DNA of 64,000 bases from Cyanobacteria bacterium SZAS LIN-3 (lineage in GTDB: Bacteria; Cyanobacteriota; Vampirovibrionia; Obscuribacterales; Obscuribacteraceae), in NCBI GenBank assembly GCA_018266215.1, contig JAFEAV010000014.1, positions 35,163 to 99,162 on the forward strand. The letters are read 5' to 3'. The translations under genes were made by a program, and so were the position numbers. Positions 17,876-30,800 of the stretch are shown here, in pieces. The notes below the pieces were generated by a model. The model ran no database searches, was not told the origin of the DNA, and saw only the letters and a list, made by a program, of their open reading frames with translations. The first letter of the stretch is position 1. The number at the start of each line of letters is the position of its first letter.

Positions 17876-19042
17876 ATGACATGGCCCTGGCCTGACCTTA
17901 AAATCAAGCCAGGCTTTCATTTATGGGTATTTCCCTTGGGGCAAACACCGTTCGACCAGGACCGCAGCACGACGCAGGAGCTGAACAATCTCCTCGATGT
18001 ATCCTGGCGCACGGCGAGCAGCACACCGTCTGCTTTTATCAATGAACTGGCCGATGATTTCAGCAAGCGCACATCGCAGGTCGTGGCCCATTTTGCCGAA
18101 GGAGTCGCCGTTGGTGCTGTGGGAACGGCTGTCTTGAAAATACCGAAAGTGGCTCCGGCAGTGGCTGCGCTTGGTCTCCTGTACACGGGCTACAAGGCCT
18201 ACGAGGGCGGTTCCGAATTTGTCGCCAGTGCGACAAAAGCAGACACAGAAGCGCAGCGCGAGCAGGTTTCGCGCACCACCGCGCACAATCTTGGCAGTGG
18301 ACTTGCCGCTTTCGTCGAGTCAGCGCCTGGTATGGCTCTTGGCGGATACGGCATCAGCAGAGCCTTTGGCGCGCCCGCTCTTTATTCTCGCATTGGCAAC
18401 GCCGTAGAGAACTCTGTATTGGCACCAACGCGTGAGGCCTACGCCTTCCGAGGTCCGGGCTCCATCAAGATTTCATCAAGTTTGGTTTCCGGAGAAGGAG
18501 AGTTTGATGCTCTTGCAGTTTCCAAAGTTTTGGCTCAGCGCCATCCCTGGACGGGTGTGGAAACCGGTAGCAGTCTGGATTTGAGCAAGTTGCGCATCAG
18601 CCGCGTTGTCAGCGGCGAGGCTGACATCATCGGAAAATTGCCGGGCGCTTCGAAAGACAATGTAATACCATTCCATATACACGGGCCGAAAGCCCCATCT
18701 GGTGCGCTTCCCAGCAATATGGATCTGGCCGCGACCAGAGACCTCGGTATTTTGCAGCACGGTCAGACGACTACGTTCTTTGTGGGCGAAGGGCGCTCCT
18801 ATGCAGCGCTCGCGAAGGTCGGCCAGGAGAGCCATTTTTCGCCCAGCCTGCGCGCCGTATCAATCAATCAAGAGACAGGCCTGGCACAGCGCATCACCGG
18901 CGAGTGGCACCCCAGCCGAGGATGGCAAATGAATATGCCTGAAACACTGGATTTCTCCCAATCTCTGCAGGCAATCAGCCAGATGCGGGCTCGCAGCCCA
19001 TGGCTCTCACTATCAAGCATCGCTGCCAAGACCGGCGGATGA
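17876..19042 (+). CDS. Hypothetical protein with central hydrophobic region
   Basis: The 388-residue product is of unknown family. Residues ~65-160 are Ala/Gly-rich with hydrophobic helices (VAVGAVGTAVLKIPKVAPAVAALGLLYTGYKA), possibly membrane-active. The remainder is mixed alpha/beta. An open frame extends upstream to 17726 inside the TPR gene, but ATG 17876 is the first start outside it. No good Shine-Dalgarno is visible there, so the start is insecure; TTG 17935 is an alternative. The same-strand position 44 bases after the TPR gene suggests co-transcription. Composition resembles effector-like or structural proteins of this lineage; function not assigned. Confidence 0.5.
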   Translation: MTWPWPDLKIKPGFHLWVFPLGQTPFDQDRSTTQELNNLLDVSWRTASSTPSAFINELADDFSKRTSQVVAHFAEGVAVGAVGTAVLKIPKVAPAVAALGLLYTGYKAYEGGSEFVASATKADTEAQREQVSRTTAHNLGSGLAAFVESAPGMALGGYGISRAFGAPALYSRIGNAVENSVLAPTREAYAFRGPGSIKISSSLVSGEGEFDALAVSKVLAQRHPWTGVETGSSLDLSKLRISRVVSGEADIIGKLPGASKDNVIPFHIHGPKAPSGALPSNMDLAATRDLGILQHGQTTTFFVGEGRSYAALAKVGQESHFSPSLRAVSINQETGLAQRITGEWHPSRGWQMNMPETLDFSQSLQAISQMRARSPWLSLSSIAAKTGG

Positions 19043-19162
19043 TGTCGCTTACGCTTCTCCTGGCGCAATGTAAAGGCAAGTCTTAATTCACGTGCTGTTG
19101 CACTTCAGGACCCACTGGGCGATTTCCACTAAAATAGTGCAAATTGTGCCCGGGGGATATAT

Positions 19163-19594
19163 ATGAAGGTACAGGACAGCCTGAAGGCTTATACCAAGTA
19201 TTTGTGGTTTAACACAAAGCAGCGGCGCGAGTATGTGCGCATCACCGATGATGTGCAGCAGTTTTTAGAAGAAAGCGGCTTAAAAGAAGGCTTCATCCTG
19301 GTGTCCGCGATGCACATCACGGCCGGCATTTATATCAACGATTGGGAAAACGGATTGATCAAGGATATTGATCAATGGCTGGAAAAGCTGGCTCCGGAAA
19401 ATCCTGATTATCATCATCACAACACTGGCGAAGACAATGGAGACGCGCATCTTAAGCGCATCTTGATCAATCACCAGGTGACTGTGCCGATCACCGACGG
19501 CAAACTGGATCTGGGCCCATGGGAACAGATCTTTTACGCAGAGTTTGATGGCCAGCGCAAGAAGAGAGTAATTTTGAAAGCTCTCGGCTTTTAG
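19163..19594 (+). CDS. yjbQ: YjbQ/UPF0047 family protein
   Basis: The 143-residue product fits the YjbQ family (secondary thiamine-phosphate synthase enzyme). Typical motifs are visible: [17 protein letters not shown] near 51-67 (family usually has TSA-x-x-INE), [21 protein letters not shown] near 88-109, and [26 protein letters not shown] at the end. The family binds phosphate and shows low-level thiamine phosphate synthase activity in E. coli; its true role is unsettled. A GGGGGA Shine-Dalgarno precedes ATG 19163. It is 70 bases upstream of glnN in the same direction. Confidence 0.87.
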   Translation: MKVQDSLKAYTKYLWFNTKQRREYVRITDDVQQFLEESGLKEGFILVSAMHITAGIYINDWENGLIKDIDQWLEKLAPENPDYHHHNTGEDNGDAHLKRILINHQVTVPITDGKLDLGPWEQIFYAEFDGQRKKRVILKALGF

Positions 19595-19664
19595 CAAAAG
19601 TCTGAGTGGCTGCTGGTTTTAATTGGTTTTACTCAAGTCCTGAACTCGATGGTTATATAGGGGA

Positions 19665-21932
<2,268 letters not shown>

Positions 21933-21972
21933 AGAGCGTTTCCAGGTCCGAAAATCGTCCGCTAATTGAGAG

Positions 21973-21999
21973 CCCGGGGTCCCGCGACCCCGGGTTTTT
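21973..21999 (+). terminator. Strong intrinsic terminator after glnN
   Basis: A perfect 9-bp stem CCCGGGGTC/GACCCCGGG with a 4-base loop is followed by five T (21995-21999). It lies 40 bases after the glnN stop. Confidence 0.93.
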
Positions 22000-22001
22000 C
22001 C

Positions 22002-22030
22002 TTGTGGTATCGATTTTGGTGGCCTATAAT
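22002..22030 (+). promoter_or_regulatory. Sigma70-type promoter for the kinase-LRR gene
   Basis: The -35 TTGTGG (22002-22007) and perfect -10 TATAAT (22025-22030) are 17 bases apart, immediately after the glnN terminator. Transcription would start near 22037, giving a leader of about 37 bases before ATG 22074. Confidence 0.75.
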
Positions 22031-22073
22031 TTGGGCCGGAGCTAGTGTTTGGTGCCGGCAGCGAGCGATTTTG

Positions 22074-24800
22074 ATGGCAGCGGATGGACAGAGTCAGAGC
22101 ATGGACGCCCAGTGGTCGACGACCAGCGAGGGGGACCAGGGTGTTGGCGGTCAGAGCGCCGGGGGGCAGCAGGTCACCAGTGCGGACGATTTCAGGCCAT
22201 CGGTAAGGTACGTAACCGTCGGCTGGATGGAGCGCAGCCAGGCCGTGGGCGAAATAGCCCCGGACCAAAATGGCGGGACTGGCAGGCCCAGGCCTGTCGG
22301 GCCCATTATCCCGGGGCACGAACCTTTCCCGGCGTCTTATAATGTATCTGAGACGGAAGCCTACCTTAAGGCCACTGCCGGGTCAAAGCTTAAGGCGAAA
22401 TCGATGGCGGAAATCAATCCGGATAATCTTGATGCTACTCAAGCCGCAACTTCTCCGGAGTCGCGGCAGAGTGATTCAACGCCTCTGGACTTGCCACCGC
22501 CTGCGGTGACCGGTCAGGGACGGCGTACCGATGAAAGTATTGATCCCGGATCCGCCGCTGCCATCGCCGCGGGAGTGGCTTCAAATTCTTCGCCGTCTTC
22601 CATGGCGGCATCTTCGCCAGCTTCTCAACCGGTGACTGGAACGCCTGGTGCGCCGTCTGTTCCTGCCGACGAACTACTCGGTACAACCTATCTAAATAAG
22701 TATGAGCTGGTGTCGGTGCTCGGTGCCGGCGGCATGGGTGTCATCTACCAGGGGCGCCAGATATTTCTTGATCGCATTGTCGCTATCAAAATGCTCAAGA
22801 ATAATCTTGCCTCGGTCAAGGCGCGCATGCGCTTCCACCAGGAGGCCAAGGCCGCAAGTCAGCTCAATCACCCGGGCATTGTTGGAATCATAGACTTTGG
22901 TGTTGATGATCAAGACCGTCCATACATGGTTATGGAGCATGTCGAGGGTTGCACATTTTCAGACTTGATCCGTGAGCGTGTTTCACTCAGCGTGCAGGAC
23001 GCGCTGCCGGTGTTTCTGGAAATTTGCGATGCTCTATCGGAAGCACACCACAAGGGCATCGTGCACCGTGATTTGAAGCCCAGTAACATCATGCTTGTCG
23101 TGGCACCAGACGGCAAAGTCCACACCAAACTCCTCGACTTTGGTATCGCTAAGATGCTGGATATCCAGGACCAGACATTGCAGGGCATGACCAAGACCGG
23201 TGAGGCACTGGGCACGCCGCTCTATATGAGCCCCGAGCAAATCCAGGGAACGAAGGTAACCTATCGCAGTGACCTGTACAGCATGGGCTGCATGCTTTAT
23301 ATGTGTCTGACCGGTACGCCGCCGTTTGTTGGTGAGAACAAACTGCGTACTATGGAAAAGCACTGCACGACCGCTCCTCTGCCGTTGCATCAGGCTTCGC
23401 GCGGGAAGGAATTCCCACCCGGCATCGAACCGATCGTCATGCGGTTGCTGGAGAAAGATCCGGCCGATAGATATAACAGCGTCGATGAATTTAAAGAGGC
23501 GCTGATTGATATGGCCGTCGCGAATGGCTACATGCGCAGACCTCCGGGCCAGCCTGGCGCCATCGGGCAGTTGTACATGACGGGTGTGATACCCGAAATG
23601 CCGAAGACGATTGTTGATTTGGTGCCGAACAGCGGGACGACGCAGGCTTTTGACGCGCTTTATGATGGGGATGGGCGTGATAAGGCCGCTAGTGCAGTAG
23701 CTTTTCGCGCGAACGAAAGAAATAGCCGAGCGTCCAGGCAAGGTATAGTTAAGTTCCTGGACCGGAAGCACATTTATTTCCTTTTATTGCCTGTTTTTTT
23801 TGGAATACTAGTCGCGGGAACTTCTTCTCTTTCTAATTGGCAGCAGCACCGTTCAACGATCCACGGGGAAGTTCAAGCGGAAGCAATTGATACGAAGCCT
23901 CAGCTGAGTCCCTCGTCTGGTCTTTCTCTTCGCCCGCGAGAGACAAACACGTCTTTTGATAACGCCCTTACTGCTGATCAAGAGATAGATGCCTTGGTGA
24001 GCGATGGTTTCACCGATATAATTCTGGACCTTTCAGGCAAGCGAGGTTTGACTGATAGAGGTCTGGGAAAATTGAAGTCCTTTAAGCGCTTACGGACACT
24101 CGATCTTTCTTACACCGACGTTAGCGGATCTTCGCTAGAGCTTTTGGCTAAGAATCGCTATCTTAAGCTTAATCTTGAGGGTAACCGTAGGATTCAAGAT
24201 TGGAATCTAAACTTCTTATCTGGTCAATCTAATCTTCAACAACTGTCGTTGGCATCAACTGGAATTACTGACAATGGACTGCGTTATGTTGCTCGGGTGA
24301 AGTCTTTGACGACACTCTTGTTAGGTAATAATCCACGACTTTCTGATGTGGGGGTCCTAAATCTAGATTTGGCTGATAGCAAATTAAATGTTCTATTTCT
24401 GAATGATTGCAATCTCTCAGATCGATCTGCTTTTGAGTTTAAAAAAATGAGCGACCTTGCCTGGCTCAATCTCTCAAATAATCCCCGCATAACTGGTAAG
24501 ATTCTAGAAATCCTGAAAGAACGAGCAACTCACATCAATAGGTTGTACTTAGCCAATAACCGATTATCTGAATCAGAGTTACACAATCTGAGGAGTTTTC
24601 GAGAATTAGTTGTATTAGACCTATCGGGCATTCGGCTTTCTTCTGGCACCGTGGATGATTTAGCTACTTTGAAGGCACTGAGAAATCTTTACATCGTTGA
24701 CTGTGGTCTATCGGACCCGACGATTGAAAGGTTAGAGTCGTTGCTGCCAAGTACGATCATTTCTCGGAATAAACGGCCCACCTATGAGGCGGTATTTTGA
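22074..24800 (+). CDS. Transmembrane Ser/Thr protein kinase with C-terminal leucine-rich repeats
   Basis: This 908-residue receptor-like kinase has a disordered Pro/Ser/Gln-rich N-terminus (1-200). The Hanks-type kinase domain spans ~205-475: glycine loop GAGGMG near 217, VAIK lysine near 239, HRDLKPSN near 330, DFG near 355, and SPEQ in place of APE near 385. A membrane helix at ~566-588 follows (FLLLPVFFGILVAG). C-terminal LRRs run ~632-900 (repeating LxxLxLxxTxITDxGL). With the kinase inside, the LRR part would be periplasmic. All catalytic residues are present, so it is probably active. ATG 22074 is chosen because upstream in-frame codons overlap the glnN terminator. Paralogous to the kinase at 33532. 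The LRR part is visibly AT-richer than the kinase part. Confidence 0.9.
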   Translation: MAADGQSQSMDAQWSTTSEGDQGVGGQSAGGQQVTSADDFRPSVRYVTVGWMERSQAVGEIAPDQNGGTGRPRPVGPIIPGHEPFPASYNVSETEAYLKATAGSKLKAKSMAEINPDNLDATQAATSPESRQSDSTPLDLPPPAVTGQGRRTDESIDPGSAAAIAAGVASNSSPSSMAASSPASQPVTGTPGAPSVPADELLGTTYLNKYELVSVLGAGGMGVIYQGRQIFLDRIVAIKMLKNNLASVKARMRFHQEAKAASQLNHPGIVGIIDFGVDDQDRPYMVMEHVEGCTFSDLIRERVSLSVQDALPVFLEICDALSEAHHKGIVHRDLKPSNIMLVVAPDGKVHTKLLDFGIAKMLDIQDQTLQGMTKTGEALGTPLYMSPEQIQGTKVTYRSDLYSMGCMLYMCLTGTPPFVGENKLRTMEKHCTTAPLPLHQASRGKEFPPGIEPIVMRLLEKDPADRYNSVDEFKEALIDMAVANGYMRRPPGQPGAIGQLYMTGVIPEMPKTIVDLVPNSGTTQAFDALYDGDGRDKAASAVAFRANERNSRASRQGIVKFLDRKHIYFLLLPVFFGILVAGTSSLSNWQQHRSTIHGEVQAEAIDTKPQLSPSSGLSLRPRETNTSFDNALTADQEIDALVSDGFTDIILDLSGKRGLTDRGLGKLKSFKRLRTLDLSYTDVSGSSLELLAKNRYLKLNLEGNRRIQDWNLNFLSGQSNLQQLSLASTGITDNGLRYVARVKSLTTLLLGNNPRLSDVGVLNLDLADSKLNVLFLNDCNLSDRSAFEFKKMSDLAWLNLSNNPRITGKILEILKERATHINRLYLANNRLSESELHNLRSFRELVVLDLSGIRLSSGTVDDLATLKALRNLYIVDCGLSDPTIERLESLLPSTIISRNKRPTYEAVF

Positions 24801-24836
24801 GGCTTGATACTTGGCGCTGCATTCGCGCTTCGTCGG

Positions 24837-27800
24837 TTATTGATTATCCTGGTCATTGTTTGAGATCAGCTGTAACTTCATATACTGGTGGAATTGCTCA
24901 CCATCATTGTAAGTATTGCTGAGGATGCTAGCGGTCTTCAGGAGCCTTTTTGAGAGTCCACGATAAGTCTCCTCTGTCGAAAGTATTATTTCCTTGAGAG
25001 GTTCGACCGTATTAAGAGCATGCGGTACATGAAAGTTGGCCTGATACACAGCGATTTCATTCGAGCTCAGGTGGTTCCTGATTGACACTTTTAAGTTGCG
25101 AAGGGGTATCAGTTGTGCAGGATTGATGTTTCCATAGTGCGCACTTACATTTCGTGTGATTAGGATATGCTGCCCCGGAGCCAGTGAATGTCTGGTGCTT
25201 CCCGTTTCTATTTTTACTGAGCCGAAATGGTCGTCGTCAAAGTTGTAAACCGCTAACGCGTCGGAGGTAGATAAAATTAACGATAGAGACTTTGGTGCCA
25301 ACGTAATTGTTCCATGAGGCGTTACAAAGGTCGTTTCGCCATGGGCTGCTATGAGGAACGATCCAGTCTTAGTTGTAAAAACGTTTTGTGATTGTGGGCC
25401 AGTGATTAGTTGTGCCGGAACGACACCAGTATTCAATTCTGTTTCACTGATGAAAAAGGTTTCGTTTGAGCGCTGCGTTAAATCTCTTGCAGCACTCTGA
25501 GTTGTCGACATTAAAGGTGCGTAGAGCGTTGCAGAACTGTGTGTGCTAACTGTTCTATTTTGATTGGCGTTCGAGCCATTCGTCTCGGTTTGGTAAACTC
25601 GCTGTGATTGCTTTGTCTCATCACCGTTGCTAACGAAGTTGCGAGGTACTGAGTTTGTTATAACCACCGTGGTCTTTTCTGCCGCTGTCTCGCTGGTAGA
25701 TGTACCACCATCTGCAACTGGTGGATCCGCCAGGATTGTGGTGGCTCCATTCAGCTTTATCGCCGAACTTTTTAGATTTCCTGTGCTAAATATCACGTCT
25801 GCATTTTTGGCAGTTATATTGTTAACTCCGGCTTTACTGAGGCCAGAAATGGAGGCAGATCCCCAATAGATTGTGCCACCAATTTCATTGTAGGTTACCA
25901 ATGATGGCGGCGGCGGCGTACCAATAACTGGTGTAGAAGGAAGTGTGCCTATAGAGATCCCTATCTTGCCGCCTGTTCCTGGAGCAGGACTTGTCCCCGT
26001 CTCTATATCGCTACCTTGGCCGATGACAATTGCCCCAGTTCTTGTGTTGGAGTTTTGTAGATATATTGAACCATTTTGAGCGGTAATTTTTGAATTTTCT
26101 GCTGTCTGAAGTAGTCCAGTCGAGTTCTTAATATTTATGTCACCTGCGATCCCAGTTGTTTGAACGTTTCCTATGGTTGTTGCACCGCCTGCAAAGATTG
26201 TGATGCTTCCGGCTGATTCCAAGTTGTTAAGCACGGTGGAACCCATTGTAGTGATTTGAATGCTTCCATTGGTGCTGTTCAAACCGTTCGCATTTGCTCC
26301 ACCAGCGCTAGTTATACTGATGCTAGCTGCACTGGAAGAAGATATCCCAAGAGTCGACTTTGATGGATTGGCAATAAATACATTGCCATCGCCGGCTAAC
26401 GTAGTGAGATTTGGAGTAACTACTTGAAGCGCACCAGTTTGGGAACTGCTTCCGATATCACCATTAGTAGTTTGGATGAATATCGATTTCCCGGAAAGCA
26501 CTCCTGCACCGGAAATAGACGCACCTTCGCGAAAGTTGGTTAAATTGACGGCTGCCGCTGAATTACCGACCGAACCAGATATATCTATATTCCCACTTAT
26601 ATTTAGAGTGACAGAGTCTTTGGCCAGAGCAACAGAGAATGGATTCCCGCCGGCTATTTCAGAAGTCGGTTTCACTGATGCGTTCATTAAATTTCCGGAC
26701 TTTATGCTCGCGCCAATTAGGTCTAAAATTTCAATGATTTCTGGAGGCGAAACCGGTCGTGTTGGTTTCGCATCGTGGATGTTACTGTCTGGTTGTTTTG
26801 CGTAAAAGGCCGCTTGTATTAAGTTCTGTGTGTCGACATCAATTTTGCCACCGGCCGTCAGTACCGTGCCACTATTGGCAACAGCGGGATTTAAACCTTG
26901 AGATTGCAGGCCACCGCCGCTAGATAAGCGAATGTCGTTACCGGCGTTCATTTTGTTTACAATTAGGGTATTTGTGGACGAAATTGCATCTTTAATGGCG
27001 ATGTCTCCAATACTAGTTTCAGCTGATAAGTGCGTTGTAACTATCTGTAGTTGTTTTACCGAAGTGATTGTCTTACTTACAGAGATTAGGCCTCTTATGT
27101 CTGTCTTCGCTGAGATAGTCAAATCACCAGTAGCACTCGTAACCAGCTTGCCTGTATTTCCCCCGATAATATTGTCTGCAATCCCCGTGTTCGATCCGAT
27201 CGGCGCGATCACAATGTGATTCGTCTTGGTTCCACCGACAGTCGCATTGATGTTGATATTTCCAGTTGCAGCGGCGCCGAAATTGAAAATAATAGATTCT
27301 GGTGTCGAGATTGCTGATTGCACCGTCATTCCACCAGTACCGTTGCTTGTAAGATTTACGCTACTGTTCGGTCCAGTCGCTGAAAGTCCGCCTTTTACGC
27401 CATTGAGATTATTCGTGGTGAGCCCGACGTTAAATGTGTTGGAGCTGTTGGAACTCAGCCCTATGGTCCCGCCGACAATACCTTTCGCTCCTGCTGTAGC
27501 ACTTAAGGCTGCTGTCACTAACAAGTTGCCGTGATTACCATCCATGAGATTGAACGCGTTTGAGGCGGAGAGGGTTATGTGTCCGCCATTTCCGCTCGCT
27601 CCTGCTTTCACGCTAAGGCCTATCGGATTGACAGTCAGATTGCCGCCGCCAATTGCATTTATCGTTCCGCCGTTTCCGCCTGATTTTCCACTAGCTGCCA
27701 GCAATTCAAACTGTCCGGCTTTGTTTCCGATCACAGTGTTACTGTTGCCATTGGATTCTTGAAATATTATCGTTCCGCCAGCGGCATTGCCTATTCCACT

Positions 27801-30800
27801 TACGTTGATTATCAGTGGGGCTTTTGATGACACCGTTGCCGCAGCCGTTATTGATGGTGCCGATAGCTGAATGAAGCCACCATTTATGTTGGCATTTGTC
27901 TTGCTGGATATCATTAAGCTAATAGCTGTTGGATCTACTATCAATTTTCCCTTGCCGGCATGGGAACCATCGTCTGCAATGATCACCTGAACAAGTCCAC
28001 CGGTGATACCGGTTGCGCCGTTGGTTGCGATGAACTGCATCTGCCCGCTCTTTCCCGGTTCTTTTCCAATCGTTAGATCTGCGTTGCTGTCGAGCTGTGT
28101 GACTTTGATTAAGCCACCGCTGCCTGATCCTATTCCGGAAACGTCGAAGGTAAGTGGATTGCTTGCGCCGACCACGGGATCCGCATTAATAATGTGTTGT
28201 CCGGTTAATGTCAGAAGCCCACCGTTTCCTGACGTAAATTGTGGTCCAACTGCAACGCTGAGACCTTTTCCGACTACCTTGCCAGACGGATCTGTTGTCA
28301 GCTCCAGATCTCCCTGAGTCGAGAATGTAACTGAGCCACCGTTGCCTCCCGTCGTTCCTCCTTGAGCGGAAAGATTGAAGTCACCGGTGGGCCCAAGTGT
28401 TACTGCCGCAGGGCTAACTGTATTGGTCTGTGTTATTGAAATTTTGCCGCCATTGCCGGCTGCTGTCCCGTCAACATTGAGAGTTAACGGTCCAGCTCCC
28501 GAGTTCTGAACGGTGCCGGACTTGAGCGTAATGCTCCCGCCGTTTAGATTTGCGCCACTTACTGCGGCTGAGACAATCAATCCAGCGGGATCAACCTTTA
28601 GAGTTCCGTTGCCTGTATTGATGAAGCTGATTGATCCACCAATCTGGTTGACACCAGCGGACCCTCCATTTGCAGCTAGCAATTGGATATCGCCGCTGCC
28701 TGTGCCGATGCTCTGCGCATTGCTGGTTGCCGTTGTTATAGAGATAGTGCCACCGTTGCCAGAGCCAAACCCGTTGGCATTTAATATGAGGTTTCCGGCG
28801 ACCGCGTTCTTAAGAGTTGCAACATTGAGTACGATGCTGCCACCGGCTCCTTTTGCTGGTGCGCCTGTAAAACCAACTTGGAGCGAGTTCGCGTCGAGTG
28901 ACAGATCTGCTCCAGCTGCAATAAGGCTTATCGACCCGCCTTTTACGTCGCCGGCCTTAGCACTTAAGTTCAGAGCACCTGCTGTGTTTCCAACAGTGAT
29001 GGCCTTGACGCCATTCACTAGGTTTGTTGTTACCGCAATTGTTCCGCCGGCACCACTTGCATTGTCAGCCACTATTGATAGTGCGCTGGTTCCTGCGTTG
29101 GTCCAGGTCAAATTGTTAGCGGTGATGGTGGCACTTCCACCCGGAGCCAGGGTAATTGCGTTTTGCTGGAGATTTATTGTGCCGCCGGTTGATGCGTTGG
29201 CGCCCACGTTTATGTCTACAGAGCTTGCTCCAGCCGGAAGTCCTTTGATATCGAGATTGTTGTTTGTAGCAGTCATCGACAGTTTGAGCGTGCTGAGGCT
29301 AGATAGCCCGGAACTGTCGAAAAGTGTTGATGATGCAGAATCAGTCATCAATATTCCGGCGGCTTTGCCGATCAGAGTTATGGTTTGTGCATTTGTTGAT
29401 AGGGGCGCTTTTGAATTTCCGATATTTACTGCGGAGACGCTTCCTACATTTAGATTCAGGCTTGGCGTCAGTATGGTTTGGCTCGGATCATTCTGGAAGA
29501 TAAAACCGTTAGCGACATTAATGGTTGTGGATTTTGTACCGACAATATTGCCCTGGAGAGTTACGCCAATTGGTGCCGTGACAGAGATGTTCTTACCAAC
29601 TATGTCGCCTCCAAGTGTGGTCAATGCCGTTGCTACTATGGCTATATCGTTGCCGCCACTGGTGGTAGGTATATTTTGACCATCCGAACCAGTATCGAAT
29701 CCCTGCCCGCCCTGCTGCGGGCCAGTCAGTAAGCCCCCTTTTGAGAGGGTTGATGTAGAGGATTGGCCAATTCCGTTGCCGCCGGCTGAAAGTCCTCCCG
29801 TTTGAGCACCAGTGCCACCTGCGCTTCCTCCGGAATACCCGCCACCGAGTCCGGCCAAATTGATGATGGCTCCACCACCGCCATAGTATCCAGCGCCGCC
29901 GGCTCCTCCGTCAGTTGCAGACGCACCACCGCCGCCACCACCGCCGTAGCTTGCGCCGCCGCCGCCAACGCCGAGCGCATTCGATGCTCCACCGTTGCCA
30001 CCCTGCGCCGCAAAAATTCCACCTGAAATGGATAGTGGCGATGGACCTAGCATGGTTATCGATATGGCGCCAGCATTGCCACCTGTACCGCCGGTGCTGC
30101 CGCTAACTCCATCAGAGCCAGCGCCACCGCCACCTCCGCCAGACGCGTTTATCTGGCCGCTGATGTCGATATTACCGGTAGCCGTGGATATATTGATGGC
30201 AGCACCGTTTCCGCCGTTTCCGCCAGTCTTTGTACTGCTGTCTCCACCGGCTCCGCCGCCTCCAAAGGCGAGTATGTTCTTTGCTGCAATGGTGCTGCCT
30301 GCCGTGACAGTTATCGCTCCGGCATCGGCTCCTGCTGTCCCAGCTGCGACTTTTGATTGGCCCAGAGGAGCGGTGACGAGGTTGCCATTGATAGTGACAG
30401 TTGCATTTTGATTTGTCGTTGGGCTTGCTACGAAGCTGTTGCCACTTGTTATAACGCCTGCTGTGTTGAAGGTTATTGATTTTGCGTCGCTTGTCGTCGG
30501 TGTGGCTGTAACTAAAGTGATGGCTCCGCCTTTGCCCCCGGCCGAGCCTCCTCCTGTATTGATACCCCCAATATTAATTGCACCTGCGGCGTCATCTCCG
30601 GCGATGACCATGACATTGCCTCCCTGACCAGAAGCACCAGCTGTAGTATTAACGACACTTGTTGGTGCCAGGTGAACAGAGCCATTGTAGGCAACTAGAG
30701 TCACATTGCCGGCATTGCCTGTGGCGTTGCTAGTGTCGATTACGTTGAGAACTTTGCTGGTGCTTAAATCGATATTGGTAGCTGTTCCGGAACCGCCGCC

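Noticed and set aside
28513..29679. 388-codon plus-strand ORF antisense to the giant exoprotein
   Set aside because: Its Pro/Leu/Val composition is what the Gly/Asn-rich sense strand gives in reverse; the sense frame is clearly coding.
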